Shown: positions 7,141-15,828 of the stretch, piece by piece
Numbering within the stretch: the first letter of the stretch is position 1
Layout of the letters: each line of letters opens with the position of its first letter
DNA from: Nitrospirae bacterium MYbin3
GTDB lineage: Bacteria; Nitrospirota; Thermodesulfovibrionia; Thermodesulfovibrionales; Dissulfurispiraceae
Length of the DNA: 62,142 bases
NCBI GenBank assembly: GCA_002753335.1
Contig: PEAD01000017.1
Location: 1 to 62,142, forward strand
Direction of reading: 5' to 3'
The notes under the pieces: generated by a model
The model's input: the letters and a program-made list of their open reading frames with translations, nothing else
Told to the model about the DNA's origin: nothing
The model's database searches: none
Made by a program: the position numbers and the translations under genes

Positions 7141-10100
7141 TTCTGCACCTCTTTTCCGGTTGGTGTATGAACCGGCAGGGTCACCCTCACAACCGTACCT
7201 TTGCCGAGTTCGGAGCTGAATTCTATATTACCATTATGTGTTGAGAGTATCTTGCTTGCAAGCGAAAGGCCTAGTCCTGTTCCTTCATGCTTGGTTGTAA
7301 AGAACGGCTTCATTATGTGCTTTAAGTCCTCTTCATCTATGCCGTAGCCCTCGTCCGAAACCTCAAGCACTGCGCTCTCTGATGAGTCATCGTATCTGGT
7401 GCTTACCTTCACCGCTTTGTCGGTGTCCGCAAGCGCCTGCAGTGCATTTAATATGAGATTTATAACAACCTGCTCTATCTGGGCGGGATTGCCTTTTAAC
7501 AGAGGGAGATTAACGGCTGCCGAAAATGAAAATCTTTTCGTAAGCTTCTGTATCCTTATATTCAGCAGCGATACCGCATTTTCTACTACGGAGTTCAAAT
7601 CGTAATCTTCGAAAAATAGCTGCCTGTCCTGAAGAGAAAGTCTTCTCATATCGGCTACTATGTTTTTTATTCTTACCGAACTTTTTGCTATCGCAGAGAT
7701 TAGATTTTTTACTATTTCGCTGATTGTATCTGAGGGCAGTCCTCCTGCAGAAAAGTTCCCGTGCTCTCTGGCATACTCGTCAAGTATCTTCGCTGCATCG
7801 CTCCATGTGTCGCGCAGGATTGAGGAGTTGAACATGATTACATTATTAGGATTGTTGATTTCGTGCGCCACTGCCGAGGCCATTTCACCCAGTGATGCGA
7901 GGTGGGCTGCTTCGTGCAGCCTGTTTTTTTCGGTCACATCCCTAGCTATGTGCAGCATTTTTACAAGTTTTCCAGAGTCGTCTTTTATCGGGACTATCCT
8001 GATATCGAGCATTTTCCCCTGATAATTTCTGGCCTGAAAATCAACCGGAGCCCCGGTTTCAAAGACCTTGTTGGCATGGCATTCGTCGATAGGGCAGTCT
8101 GTTTTATGTACGAGTTCATAGCAGAATCTCCCCTCAGGGCTTCCGCTCGATAAGTCTATATAGTTTTCGGTGCTTTTGTTCGCCCATAAGACCTTTTTAT
8201 CGAGAGACATCAGGACTATCGAGTCTGGCGTTGAGTTCAGGATTATATTGAATTCATTGTACAGCATGCTAAGTTTTGCTTCGCTTTCTTTCAGCGTCTG
8301 TTCAATTTCTTTTCTTTCGGCAATCTCGGCCTGCATGCTTTTGTTGATCTTTAAAAGTTCCGATGTGCGCTGTGCAATTATATCTTCAAGCCTTTCATGG
8401 TATTTTCTTAGTTCGTTTTCGGCCTTTTTCTTTTCTGTTATGTCCTCTATAATGCCGAAAATCAGAACGGGCTTTTGGTCATTGTCTCGTATTGTGGTTA
8501 TAACGATATTGCTCAAAAGTACTGTGCCGTCTTTTTTGATAAACCTTTTTTCCATAGAAAAGTGCGGCAGGCGTCCGGCCATGAGCTCCTGATAATAGAG
8601 CAGGTTAAGCCGGTCGTCGTCGGGGTTACTGATATCAGGCACAGAAAGCCCTAATAGTTCATTGATATCGTATCCTATCATTTTTTGAAACGCTGGATTG
8701 GCTTCGACAAATCTTCTGTCGGTGTTCACTATACTTATACCGATCGGAGCATTGTCGAAAACAGCCCTGAACCTCAGCTGGCTTCTTCTCAGCGCCTCTT
8801 CAACACTTTTTCTCATCGATATATCACGGTCAATGCCGAGTATGTATTTTTTTCCGTCAAGGGTTATTATTTTTGCAGAAACTTCCAACGGAAAGACAGA
8901 ACCGTCTTTTCGAATGTGGTCTATTTCAAACGTCACCACTTTATCCTGATTTTTTTGCAGCTGCATAGAAATCTCACGCGATTTTTCGTAGCTTTCGGGG
9001 GCATTAAGGAAGCTTATAGGTTTGCCTATGAGCTCCTCCAGTGTATAGCCGTGCATGATGCAGGCTGCGACATTTGCATCAACTATGGCAGGAGCTTTGC
9101 CTTGGGTGTCGGCATCCATCAGCAGTATGGCGTCAGAAGCCAGATTGAAAAGAGAATAGAAGCGTTCTTCGCTGATTCTTAGGGCTTTCTCAATCCGTAT
9201 CCTTTCGACTATCTCGGCCTGCAGCAGTCTGTTGGAATCTTCGAGTTCGGACGTTCTTTCTTTTATAAGGCCTTCCAGATTATGGTGATATTCTTCCAGC
9301 GTTTTTTCGGCCTTCTTTTTAGCGGTTGTATCAACAAAGATACAGACGAGGCTTCGTATTTTTGCGTCAGTATCGTATATTGGGGAGATTGTAGAACTGC
9401 AGATATATTTCTTTTCATCGCACCCGATGAGAGTTGATTCAAAGTAGCACCGCTCACCTTTTAGCCCTTTTTCTATCAGGGAACTTAGGTCTTCATCGTT
9501 ATTTTCTATTAAGCATATATCCGAGAGCAGTTTTCCTGATAGGTTGTTCATGCTGCATCCGGACAGAGAAAGAAAGGCCTCGTTCAAGGTTACACATCTT
9601 CCATCGGCATCTATCAGTGCGATAAAGTTCGGAGAGCCGTCAACAAGACTTCTGTATCTGCGCTCGGAGGATGCAATATTGGCGGATGATTCTTTCATTA
9701 ATTGCATTACCGCAAAGAAGGCAAGTGCAAAGCCAAAAAATAAGGCTATAGCTGCGATAGCGAATAATCTGTATTCTCGTATCAGCATTGTTGAGTCGAA
9801 CAACACCATAGACCAGTCAGAATCTTTTAGGAAGCGTCGTGTTACAAGAAGGTGTCTGCCCTGATAATTTACCTCGTCTCCGGTCTGCGGCTCATAGGGC
9901 AGCAGCGCTGTTTTATGTTTGTCATTGTCCGGCCAAAGATTTGATGAAACAAACTCCGGTTTGCTCGAAAGAAATATCAACCCTTTTCCGTCAACAAGGA
10001 AGGATTCTGGATGATGATTATTGGATTCAGAAAGAAAGTCGGTAATAAATTTATTTGACCGAACTACATTATCCGGGAATTTCTGAAGATGGCTCACTAT

Positions 10101-10928
10101 CGCGTCAGAATAGACCGCGGATTCGTGCAGCTCTTCCTGCTTTGCATGCCTCCCGAGCAGCTCTACAAAAAACCATCCCAAGACTATTATGCCTATAAGA
10201 ACGGCTGCCGGTATTGCTTTGTGCGTTTGTTTTATCTGAAATGCTTTATCATCCGGTTCAAAGAACCTCTCTGAGTGCATCCATATCGATATGCCGATTG
10301 CGGCAGTCAGAGCCGCTTTTACAGCTTGCAAAGGTATTCCGGATATCGAAAAGAAGAGGGTGGTGTTTATAAAGGATGCAGGCCAAAATGGTGCGTAATG
10401 GACAAAAACTCCGGCGAATAAAGTGTAAAGACCCAATGCTATTCTTGCGGAGCGAAGGCAGCGATTTAAGCCCGCCCGCTCTTTTTGGTAGGCGAACCAT
10501 AACGCCCGGCAGGAAAGTGCGCCTCCAGCAATCCCCAGTGTATATCGGCCCATCGCATCTATTCCTTCTAATCCGTACAATCCGCCTGACAAGGTGAAAA
10601 GGGCAATGGGTATATAAATCCAAACGCTGACCTGCTTTTCTGTCAAGGTTTGAATGCCGCGGCGTCCAAACTCTAAAAGACATACGGATGAGAAGAGAGA
10701 GAGGATTACATTATGGTCGTTAGAGTGTTTTAGATCATCAAATACAATATTTATAAGGTCTATCCATTCATGAATTCCGGAAAGGAATCCAAACATTGCA
10801 AGCCATATCCACGGTAATTGAAGCTGCTTCTTTTTTGACTGCACAAGGCAGGCTGCTCCGAGCAGTAGAAAAGAAAGCCCATAGATGAAGTAGATATAGT
10901 CCATTTGGGGAATGAAAATATTTTTCAT
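7137..10928 (-). CDS. large membrane multi-PAS sensor histidine kinase
   Basis: First gene of the hgcAB operon, 1263 aa. The first ~225 residues hold about seven hydrophobic helices (MASE-like). A further helix near 238-258, an extracytoplasmic segment to about 400 and another helix follow, so a periplasmic sensor is likely. Four PAS domains come next (about 425-540, 600-720, 725-845, 895-1005), separated by coiled coils. The fourth has a Cys-rich stretch (CYELVHKTDCPIDEC). The kinase core has the H box ASAVAHEINNPNNV, an N box and GTGLGLSLASK. There is no receiver of its own; the signal should pass to the NtrC-type regulator whose gene overlaps by 4 nt. The signal is unknown. No clear Shine-Dalgarno precedes the ATG. 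Confidence 0.92.
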   Translation of the reverse strand: MKNIFIPQMDYIYFIYGLSFLLLGAACLVQSKKKQLQLPWIWLAMFGFLSGIHEWIDLINIVFDDLKHSNDHNVILSLFSSVCLLEFGRRGIQTLTEKQVSVWIYIPIALFTLSGGLYGLEGIDAMGRYTLGIAGGALSCRALWFAYQKERAGLNRCLRSARIALGLYTLFAGVFVHYAPFWPASFINTTLFFSISGIPLQAVKAALTAAIGISIWMHSERFFEPDDKAFQIKQTHKAIPAAVLIGIIVLGWFFVELLGRHAKQEELHESAVYSDAIVSHLQKFPDNVVRSNKFITDFLSESNNHHPESFLVDGKGLIFLSSKPEFVSSNLWPDNDKHKTALLPYEPQTGDEVNYQGRHLLVTRRFLKDSDWSMVLFDSTMLIREYRLFAIAAIALFFGFALAFFAVMQLMKESSANIASSERRYRSLVDGSPNFIALIDADGRCVTLNEAFLSLSGCSMNNLSGKLLSDICLIENNDEDLSSLIEKGLKGERCYFESTLIGCDEKKYICSSTISPIYDTDAKIRSLVCIFVDTTAKKKAEKTLEEYHHNLEGLIKERTSELEDSNRLLQAEIVERIRIEKALRISEERFYSLFNLASDAILLMDADTQGKAPAIVDANVAACIMHGYTLEELIGKPISFLNAPESYEKSREISMQLQKNQDKVVTFEIDHIRKDGSVFPLEVSAKIITLDGKKYILGIDRDISMRKSVEEALRRSQLRFRAVFDNAPIGISIVNTDRRFVEANPAFQKMIGYDINELLGLSVPDISNPDDDRLNLLYYQELMAGRLPHFSMEKRFIKKDGTVLLSNIVITTIRDNDQKPVLIFGIIEDITEKKKAENELRKYHERLEDIIAQRTSELLKINKSMQAEIAERKEIEQTLKESEAKLSMLYNEFNIILNSTPDSIVLMSLDKKVLWANKSTENYIDLSSGSPEGRFCYELVHKTDCPIDECHANKVFETGAPVDFQARNYQGKMLDIRIVPIKDDSGKLVKMLHIARDVTEKNRLHEAAHLASLGEMASAVAHEINNPNNVIMFNSSILRDTWSDAAKILDEYAREHGNFSAGGLPSDTISEIVKNLISAIAKSSVRIKNIVADMRRLSLQDRQLFFEDYDLNSVVENAVSLLNIRIQKLTKRFSFSAAVNLPLLKGNPAQIEQVVINLILNALQALADTDKAVKVSTRYDDSSESAVLEVSDEGYGIDEEDLKHIMKPFFTTKHEGTGLGLSLASKILSTHNGNIEFSSELGKGTVVRVTLPVHTPTGKEVQK

Positions 10929-10965
10929 ATTTTATCAGGCATAACAGTATCCTGTATTTTATCAG
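10928..10965. repeat. 11-bp direct repeats at the head of the kinase-RR-hgcAB operon
   Basis: TATTTTATCAG occurs at 10928-10938 and 10955-10965, 27 bp apart, in the 109-bp gap between the operon and divergent panC. A regulatory role is possible but unproven. Confidence 0.35.
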
Positions 10966-11037
10966 AACTTTGGGAGTGTTCGTGGAGTTTTGTTTTTGCG
11001 CTTGACCGTATGCGGCTTTGTCGGATAGAGTATCGGC

Positions 11038-11880
11038 ATGGAAACTATCAGGATGCTGCGCTTGATGCGGGAGACATCGAGGAGACATACGGCGAAGGAT
11101 AAAAGCATAGGTTTTGTGCCGACCATGGGAGCGCTGCATGACGGCCATCTCAGCCTTATCCGCAGGGCAAAAGACGAAAATGATATTGTTGCAGCGAGCG
11201 TTTTTGTTAACCCGATACAGTTCGGCGCTGACGAGGATTTTGACAGGTATCCGAGAGACATAGAAGGCGACAGGGAGAAACTCGAAAAGAGCGGAGCTGA
11301 TGTGCTTTTTATTCCTGAGGCTAAAATGATTTATACGGATGGTTTTTCTACGCATGTGCATGTTGACGCTTTGTCAGATAAGTTGTGCGGTGCATTCAGG
11401 CCGGGCCATTTTGATGGTGTTGCTACGGTTGTTTGTAAACTCTTCAACATTGTAAGGCCAACGAGGGCCTATTTCGGGCAAAAGGATTTTCAGCAGACCG
11501 TTGTTATAAGACGCATAACAGAAGACCTAAATATTGGTGTCGATATTGTTGTCTGCCCCACCGTCAGGGAATATGACGGGCTTGCTATGAGCTCGAGGAA
11601 CGCGTATCTCAGCCCTGAGGAGAGAAAGTCTGCCGGAGCGATATACAGGGCCTTGCAGGCGGCGGCAGCGATTTTGAAATCCGGTTCGGGGACCGTTTCT
11701 GAATCGGTTTCTGCTATGAAGTCGGTTTTGAGTGCTGAGCCGCTTATTTCTGAGATTCAGTATTCCGGTATCTATGATCCGTTAACATTGGCTGAAGCTG
11801 TTGATGCAGGAAAAGAAAAACTGATTGCGGCTGCGGTGAAGATTGGACGTACGAGGTTGATAGACAACATTCTTGTCTGA
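11038..11880 (+). CDS. panC: pantothenate synthetase
   Basis: Joins pantoate and beta-alanine with ATP to make pantothenate, the precursor of coenzyme A. The family signature PTMGALHDGH (28-37, the HIGH-like ATP site), GQKDFQQ (147-153) and SSRNAYLS are all present. Length (280 aa) is standard. It is transcribed divergently from the hgc operon. A -35-like TTGACC at 11002 with a poor -10 (ATAGAG, 17 bp away) sits just upstream, and the start lacks a strong ribosome site. ATG at codon 6 is an alternative start. No panB or panD is nearby. Confidence 0.96.
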   Translation: METIRMLRLMRETSRRHTAKDKSIGFVPTMGALHDGHLSLIRRAKDENDIVAASVFVNPIQFGADEDFDRYPRDIEGDREKLEKSGADVLFIPEAKMIYTDGFSTHVHVDALSDKLCGAFRPGHFDGVATVVCKLFNIVRPTRAYFGQKDFQQTVVIRRITEDLNIGVDIVVCPTVREYDGLAMSSRNAYLSPEERKSAGAIYRALQAAAAILKSGSGTVSESVSAMKSVLSAEPLISEIQYSGIYDPLTLAEAVDAGKEKLIAAAVKIGRTRLIDNILV

Positions 11881-11925
11881 CGGTTTAGTAAAAAGCCCGT
11901 ATGCTGCGTTGCGCTTTTCCCCTTT

Positions 11926-12465
11926 TTACCGTACCGCTCCCCTCGATTGAGTTTCTAAAATCTTATGGCAGTTTGTACATCTTTTTCTTTTTACATGAGG
12001 AGATTTTGCGCCCCATGGTATCGGAGGTGCTTGTGCAATATTATTGGGAATCATTGCCTGCGGCTGCAACTCTGAAAGAGGTTCAGTAGCCTGAGGCTGT
12101 GCAATAGCTGTCTGTCCAAAGTTCCGGGTATCATACGGCCCGGGTGATACCTTGCCAGCAATGTTTGTGTAGGGGTGAGTGGAGTCAGAAAAGTTTTGCA
12201 TGGCCTCGCCCAGATGATGGCAAAAATTGCAGCTGTAGTCTCCGGCTGTGAACTGGGCAGCTCCAACAGGACATATGCGGTCAAGAGGCTTTGTCGGCCA
12301 TAGTCCTGCTACAAGTTGAGGGTATTGGGCATTACGGGCAACATTTCTTTCAACCGCATCTTTATCAATCTTGCCGGTGCGGTCTTTTTTTACCGAGAGC
12401 ACTCCATAAACGACAAGCATTGCGATAATAGCCATTAAAATATAGTTGAAAATTTTGTGAAGCAT
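11926..12465 (-). CDS. membrane-anchored diheme c-type cytochrome, magnetochrome-like
   Basis: A 179-aa protein with an N-terminal membrane anchor (residues 5-24) and two CxxCH haem sites, CNFCH (79-83) and CTNCH (163-167). It should face the periplasm and carry electrons. The second site sits in a PPI...A.SPH...CTNCH context (147-167) that resembles the magnetochrome haem domain known from magnetosome proteins such as MamP, MamE and MamT. Single magnetochrome-like modules also occur outside magnetosome clusters, and no other mam gene is visible here. The middle (115-150) is Gln/Pro/Ala-rich linker. The gene is convergent with panC and stands alone. Partner and substrate are unknown. Confidence 0.75.
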   Translation of the reverse strand: MLHKIFNYILMAIIAMLVVYGVLSVKKDRTGKIDKDAVERNVARNAQYPQLVAGLWPTKPLDRICPVGAAQFTAGDYSCNFCHHLGEAMQNFSDSTHPYTNIAGKVSPGPYDTRNFGQTAIAQPQATEPLSELQPQAMIPNNIAQAPPIPWGAKSPHVKRKRCTNCHKILETQSRGAVR

Positions 12466-12526
12466 TTTAGCGTTTACACTCCATGGGATATTCTACCATG
12501 ATGTCAAGCAATTGAACTGAGGCCAC

Positions 12527-13423
12527 TTATTTCCCGGTTTGTTGTTTTTTTTTCTTTGCCTTTTTGTCAGCATACATTCTCTTGTCAGCCTCTTTTAGTA
12601 CGGATTGGTAATCAGTCTTTTTATCGCAGGTTGCATGCCCGATGCTGAATGATAAAGAGTAGCTGACATTCTCAGAATTCTCTTTGTTCCATTTGTCGGT
12701 AGCCTTTAAAAGCCTCTCAACCATCTTTGCGGTCTTATCTTTGCCGGCATTTAGAATAACAAGGAATTCATCGCCGCCTAAACGGAATACAATGTCTGCC
12801 TTGCGAACAGTATTTTTGATTAGTTTTGCTGCCGTAATTATATACTGGTCGCCTATGAAATGCCCTAAGCTGTCGTTGACTTTTTTCATGTTGTCCAGGT
12901 CTATGACAATAAAAGAGAGCTGCTCTTCTTTACGCTCAGCGCTTGCAATCTCTCTTTCGATAATTTCATTGAAGAAATGTCTGTTATAAAGATCCGTTAA
13001 CTGGTCTTTCATCGCAAGTTCACGGAGTTTTATGGCTCTGTCCTGCAGATGGTAAATCAGAATGTCGATGTTCTTGAAAAGTTCGGTGGTTGGCTCCTTG
13101 TGATACATGGTAAATACATCACATTCGGAGCATGATGCATATTTTTTTGCGAACTCGCCCTGAACCTCTCCACGACACATAGTCCCGGCCTGAAGCCAGC
13201 AGCGATAATCATCGCTGTTATAGACAGGGCAGTCTTTTTTTGAGCATTTCTTGATCTCAAAACACCTGACTGTGTGCAGTTCATTGTGCAGGCTGCTCCA
13301 TTGTTTAACTTCCGAGGAAATCTCTATAGAGTGCTTGATAAATTTTTCTAGGTCGCTATTCATGCGGTGAAGAAAATCTTCACTCTCTATAGCCTCTTTT
13401 TTATAATCAGCTCCTTTCTTCAC
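12527..13423 (-). CDS. diguanylate cyclase with N-terminal Cys-rich domain
   Basis: Makes the second messenger cyclic di-GMP from two GTP. The C-terminal GGDEF domain has an intact GGDEF active site (residues 216-220) and an RxxD inhibitory site (RKAD) five residues ahead, so product inhibition is expected. The N-terminal part has seven Cys (54, 60, 65, 75, 83, 98, 101) arranged C-x5-C-x4-CP...CW...GTxC...CxxC, a pattern that suggests Zn or Fe-S binding and therefore redox or metal sensing. I start it at the GTG at 13423 because GGGGGG lies 4 nt ahead; an ATG 14 codons earlier has no ribosome site. A -10 TATAAT is at 13493-13488. No membrane segment. Confidence 0.88.
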   Translation of the reverse strand: MKKGADYKKEAIESEDFLHRMNSDLEKFIKHSIEISSEVKQWSSLHNELHTVRCFEIKKCSKKDCPVYNSDDYRCWLQAGTMCRGEVQGEFAKKYASCSECDVFTMYHKEPTTELFKNIDILIYHLQDRAIKLRELAMKDQLTDLYNRHFFNEIIEREIASAERKEEQLSFIVIDLDNMKKVNDSLGHFIGDQYIITAAKLIKNTVRKADIVFRLGGDEFLVILNAGKDKTAKMVERLLKATDKWNKENSENVSYSLSFSIGHATCDKKTDYQSVLKEADKRMYADKKAKKKKQQTGK

Positions 13424-13573
13424 AATCCCCCCTATTTTTGGATATAGAAGATATTCTGTTTGCATGCAGCATTATTGTCAATTTTAAATTATATAACAGG
13501 TCTTGATTTCAGAAATTTTTCAAGCTTGCTGTTTTTAAATATGCCTCTATTTTCCTCGAACCCGGAAGTCAGC

Positions 13574-13855
13574 TCAGTATTTTCTAAAAAACATATTCCA
13601 GACAATGAAGTAGATTATCGGTGAAACAGAAACAAATGCATTCAAAAGAAATAACCTTCCTTTGATACCGCGAAATCTTTCCTTCAGACTTAATGCTAAA
13701 TTTAAAATGGACCATGCCAAGCCAAGTGTCATTACCAGATACATCTGTGGCGCATAGCCAAAAGGGCTCTCCGAGTATGTGTTGGCAAATACAATAACAA
13801 GTATTGGAACAAAGACTGCAACAACAAGACTTATTAGGGCAAAGATGTTCGTCAT
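13574..13855 (-). CDS. small three-helix membrane protein, unknown function
   Basis: 93 aa with hydrophobic segments at about 5-27, 38-56 and 68-89. I recognise no family. It overlaps the upstream ywbE-like gene by 4 nt, so it is the last gene of the glgC-ligase-ywbE operon. Confidence 0.65.
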   Translation of the reverse strand: MTNIFALISLVVAVFVPILVIVFANTYSESPFGYAPQMYLVMTLGLAWSILNLALSLKERFRGIKGRLFLLNAFVSVSPIIYFIVWNMFFRKY

Positions 13856-14046
13856 GGTGTAATTTTCTTCACCCGACCCACCGAACCGTCTGTCAGGCGA
13901 ACTTTTATACCGTGAGGATGCACAGCTGAGTTTGTCAGGATGTCTTTTACTATCCCTTCCGTAAGTTTACCGGTTTGCTGGTCTTTTTTTAATACAATAG
14001 AGACAAGCAGTCCAGCTTTGATATCAATACGCCTAGTGCCTGTCAT
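13852..14046 (-). CDS. ywbE: YwbE family protein (DUF2196)
   Basis: 64 aa, matching the family throughout: an N-terminal TxRxDIKxGxxVxIVLKKDQ-type segment, TGKLTEGIVKDILTNS and HPHGIKVRL. YwbE proteins are small beta-rich proteins of unknown function. The gene lies 7 nt after the DNA ligase stop codon and overlaps the next gene by 4 nt, so it is cotranscribed with both. Confidence 0.88.
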   Translation of the reverse strand: MTGTRRIDIKAGLLVSIVLKKDQQTGKLTEGIVKDILTNSAVHPHGIKVRLTDGSVGRVKKITP

Positions 14047-14053
14047 TAAGTCA

Positions 14054-15784
14054 CTATCCTATACTCACCTTTTTCTGCTGTTCGAACATAGTGATGATTT
14101 CGGACACGGTGTTTGCATCCACAGCTTTTTTATCCGTTCTTATAAAGCCTGTTGACCTCGGAAACCTAAGCGCATAGCCGATGCCGTCTTTATCTCTTCC
14201 GGCCGTATGCATTGGAGAACGGGTAAGTTCATCTGCCGTTACTGTTATTACATATTGTGGCTCAACCCAAACATCGGCTTTCATATCAGAGTCCACATTC
14301 TTGTGTTTATGCTTCAAGGCTATTTTGTCGAGCAAAGACTTTAATTCAATGAGCTCTTCGTCGCTGAAGCCCGAGCCTATTTTGCTGATTGTCTTGAAGG
14401 TTTCGCTTTTATTGTCATAGACCGCCCCTAAAATCCCGCCTATGCCGAACTTTGTCCTTGCTCCGCGTCCCACGAAATATCCTACAATGCAGACATCAAC
14501 AGTATCGGACAGTTCGCCCTTGTAGCTGCGCTTCAGTTTTATCCAGTTGAAGTTTCTGGCTCCAGCGGAATAGGGCGCATCAAGTCTTTTTGCAACAGCC
14601 CCTTCTAGTCCTCGCGCTATTGTATTGTCAAAAAACCTGTAGATGTCTGCCGGGTTTTCGGTTATCACCATTTCTGAAGGCTCAATAATGCTGTTTTCGG
14701 CAATAATAGCTTCGAGCTTGGCGCGCCTTTCGGCAAAGGGTCTGCCGGTGTAGTCTTCATCGTCAAGGAATAGCAGGTCGAACGCGAAGAATTTCAGCGG
14801 CAGCTCTTTCGATAGATCCTCAATTCCATGCTTTCTTTTCCTCTGAATCGTCACCTGAAAAGGCAGAAGCTCGCCGCTCTCTTCATTATATGCGAGGGCT
14901 TCCCCTTCTATGATCATTTTTTTTGCACAGACATATTTTATGATTGCGGCCGCTATTTCAGGGAACATATGTGTTGTCTTTTCGAGATTGCGCGAAAACA
15001 TATCGATTTTGTCGCCGTCTTTGTGGCACTGCACTCTAAAGCCGTCGTATTTGGCCTCTATTGCGGCCCTGCCCATTTTTTCGATGATATCTTCGGGCGA
15101 GGGCAGCCTTTCGCATAAGGCCATTCTTATTGGGTAGCCCACATTCACACGCATTTTTGCTATGCCTTCGATTCCTTGTTCGAGAAGTGTCCGGGCAACT
15201 AGCCCCAAGTCGCAGCAGATATTGTAAGCCCGCTCTAAAACCGGCCTGAGTTCCCGATCTCCGTGAGCGAGGGAGAGGGACTCAAGAAAGGTCGGGTCTC
15301 CGATGCCGAGCCTGAGCTTTCCGATAACCAGCCGCGCAATATATTTTGCTTCTCTTGACGACACACCCTTAAACAGGTTTGCAAGCATGCTGATTTTTCT
15401 CTCGACGCTTTTGGAACCACCTGTCATTGCTATATCAGTGAGTTCTTCATAAACCTGTCGGACGGTAAGTTCGTATCCTTTTCTTCCGTGCATCAGTTTT
15501 TCTGATACGAGTCCCATGTCACCGGTTTCTTTATAAGCCTGCTGGACTCTTTTTAGCGATTCATTAGAGGCTTCTGATATCGCTCGTTCTATAAGCTTTT
15601 CTGATATGCCTGTTTCTAGTCCGTGGAATGGGGGAAGGAGCTGCCCTTGGCTCAAATAGATTATCTTGTCGATATCTTCCGAAGAAGCTGACTTGAACAG
15701 TTCGGCAAGTATATCGAACATCTCAAGCCGTTTTGAAGTGGCCTCAAGCCGTTCAAAATATTCTGTCAGTGTCAGGAATTTCAT
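14054..15784 (-). CDS. lig: ATP-dependent DNA ligase, archaeal/LIG1 type
   Basis: Seals nicks in DNA with ATP via a ligase-AMP intermediate. The adenylation motif EAKYDGFR contains the catalytic Lys (residue 245 from this start). The N-terminal DNA-binding domain (about 1-210), nucleotidyltransferase core and C-terminal OB fold are all present, giving the ~560-580-aa layout of archaeal ligases rather than the short LigD or phage types. I chose the ATG at 15784 because the protein then begins MKFLTLTEYFERLE, like archaeal homologues. A TTG 16 codons earlier overlaps the glgC stop by 4 nt. An NAD-dependent LigA presumably exists elsewhere, making this a second, repair-type ligase or a transferred gene (inference). 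Confidence 0.93.
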   Translation of the reverse strand: MKFLTLTEYFERLEATSKRLEMFDILAELFKSASSEDIDKIIYLSQGQLLPPFHGLETGISEKLIERAISEASNESLKRVQQAYKETGDMGLVSEKLMHGRKGYELTVRQVYEELTDIAMTGGSKSVERKISMLANLFKGVSSREAKYIARLVIGKLRLGIGDPTFLESLSLAHGDRELRPVLERAYNICCDLGLVARTLLEQGIEGIAKMRVNVGYPIRMALCERLPSPEDIIEKMGRAAIEAKYDGFRVQCHKDGDKIDMFSRNLEKTTHMFPEIAAAIIKYVCAKKMIIEGEALAYNEESGELLPFQVTIQRKRKHGIEDLSKELPLKFFAFDLLFLDDEDYTGRPFAERRAKLEAIIAENSIIEPSEMVITENPADIYRFFDNTIARGLEGAVAKRLDAPYSAGARNFNWIKLKRSYKGELSDTVDVCIVGYFVGRGARTKFGIGGILGAVYDNKSETFKTISKIGSGFSDEELIELKSLLDKIALKHKHKNVDSDMKADVWVEPQYVITVTADELTRSPMHTAGRDKDGIGYALRFPRSTGFIRTDKKAVDANTVSEIITMFEQQKKVSIG

Positions 15785-15828
15785 AGCTTTATTGTGGAAC
15801 GCTGATGCGCTTTTAGCGTGCTTTATTT

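Noticed and set aside
11888-11929. 8-bp inverted repeat (GTAAAAAG/CTTTTTAC) after panC as terminator
   Set aside because: AT-rich stem, 26-nt loop and no T-run; it also overlaps the cytochrome stop codon.
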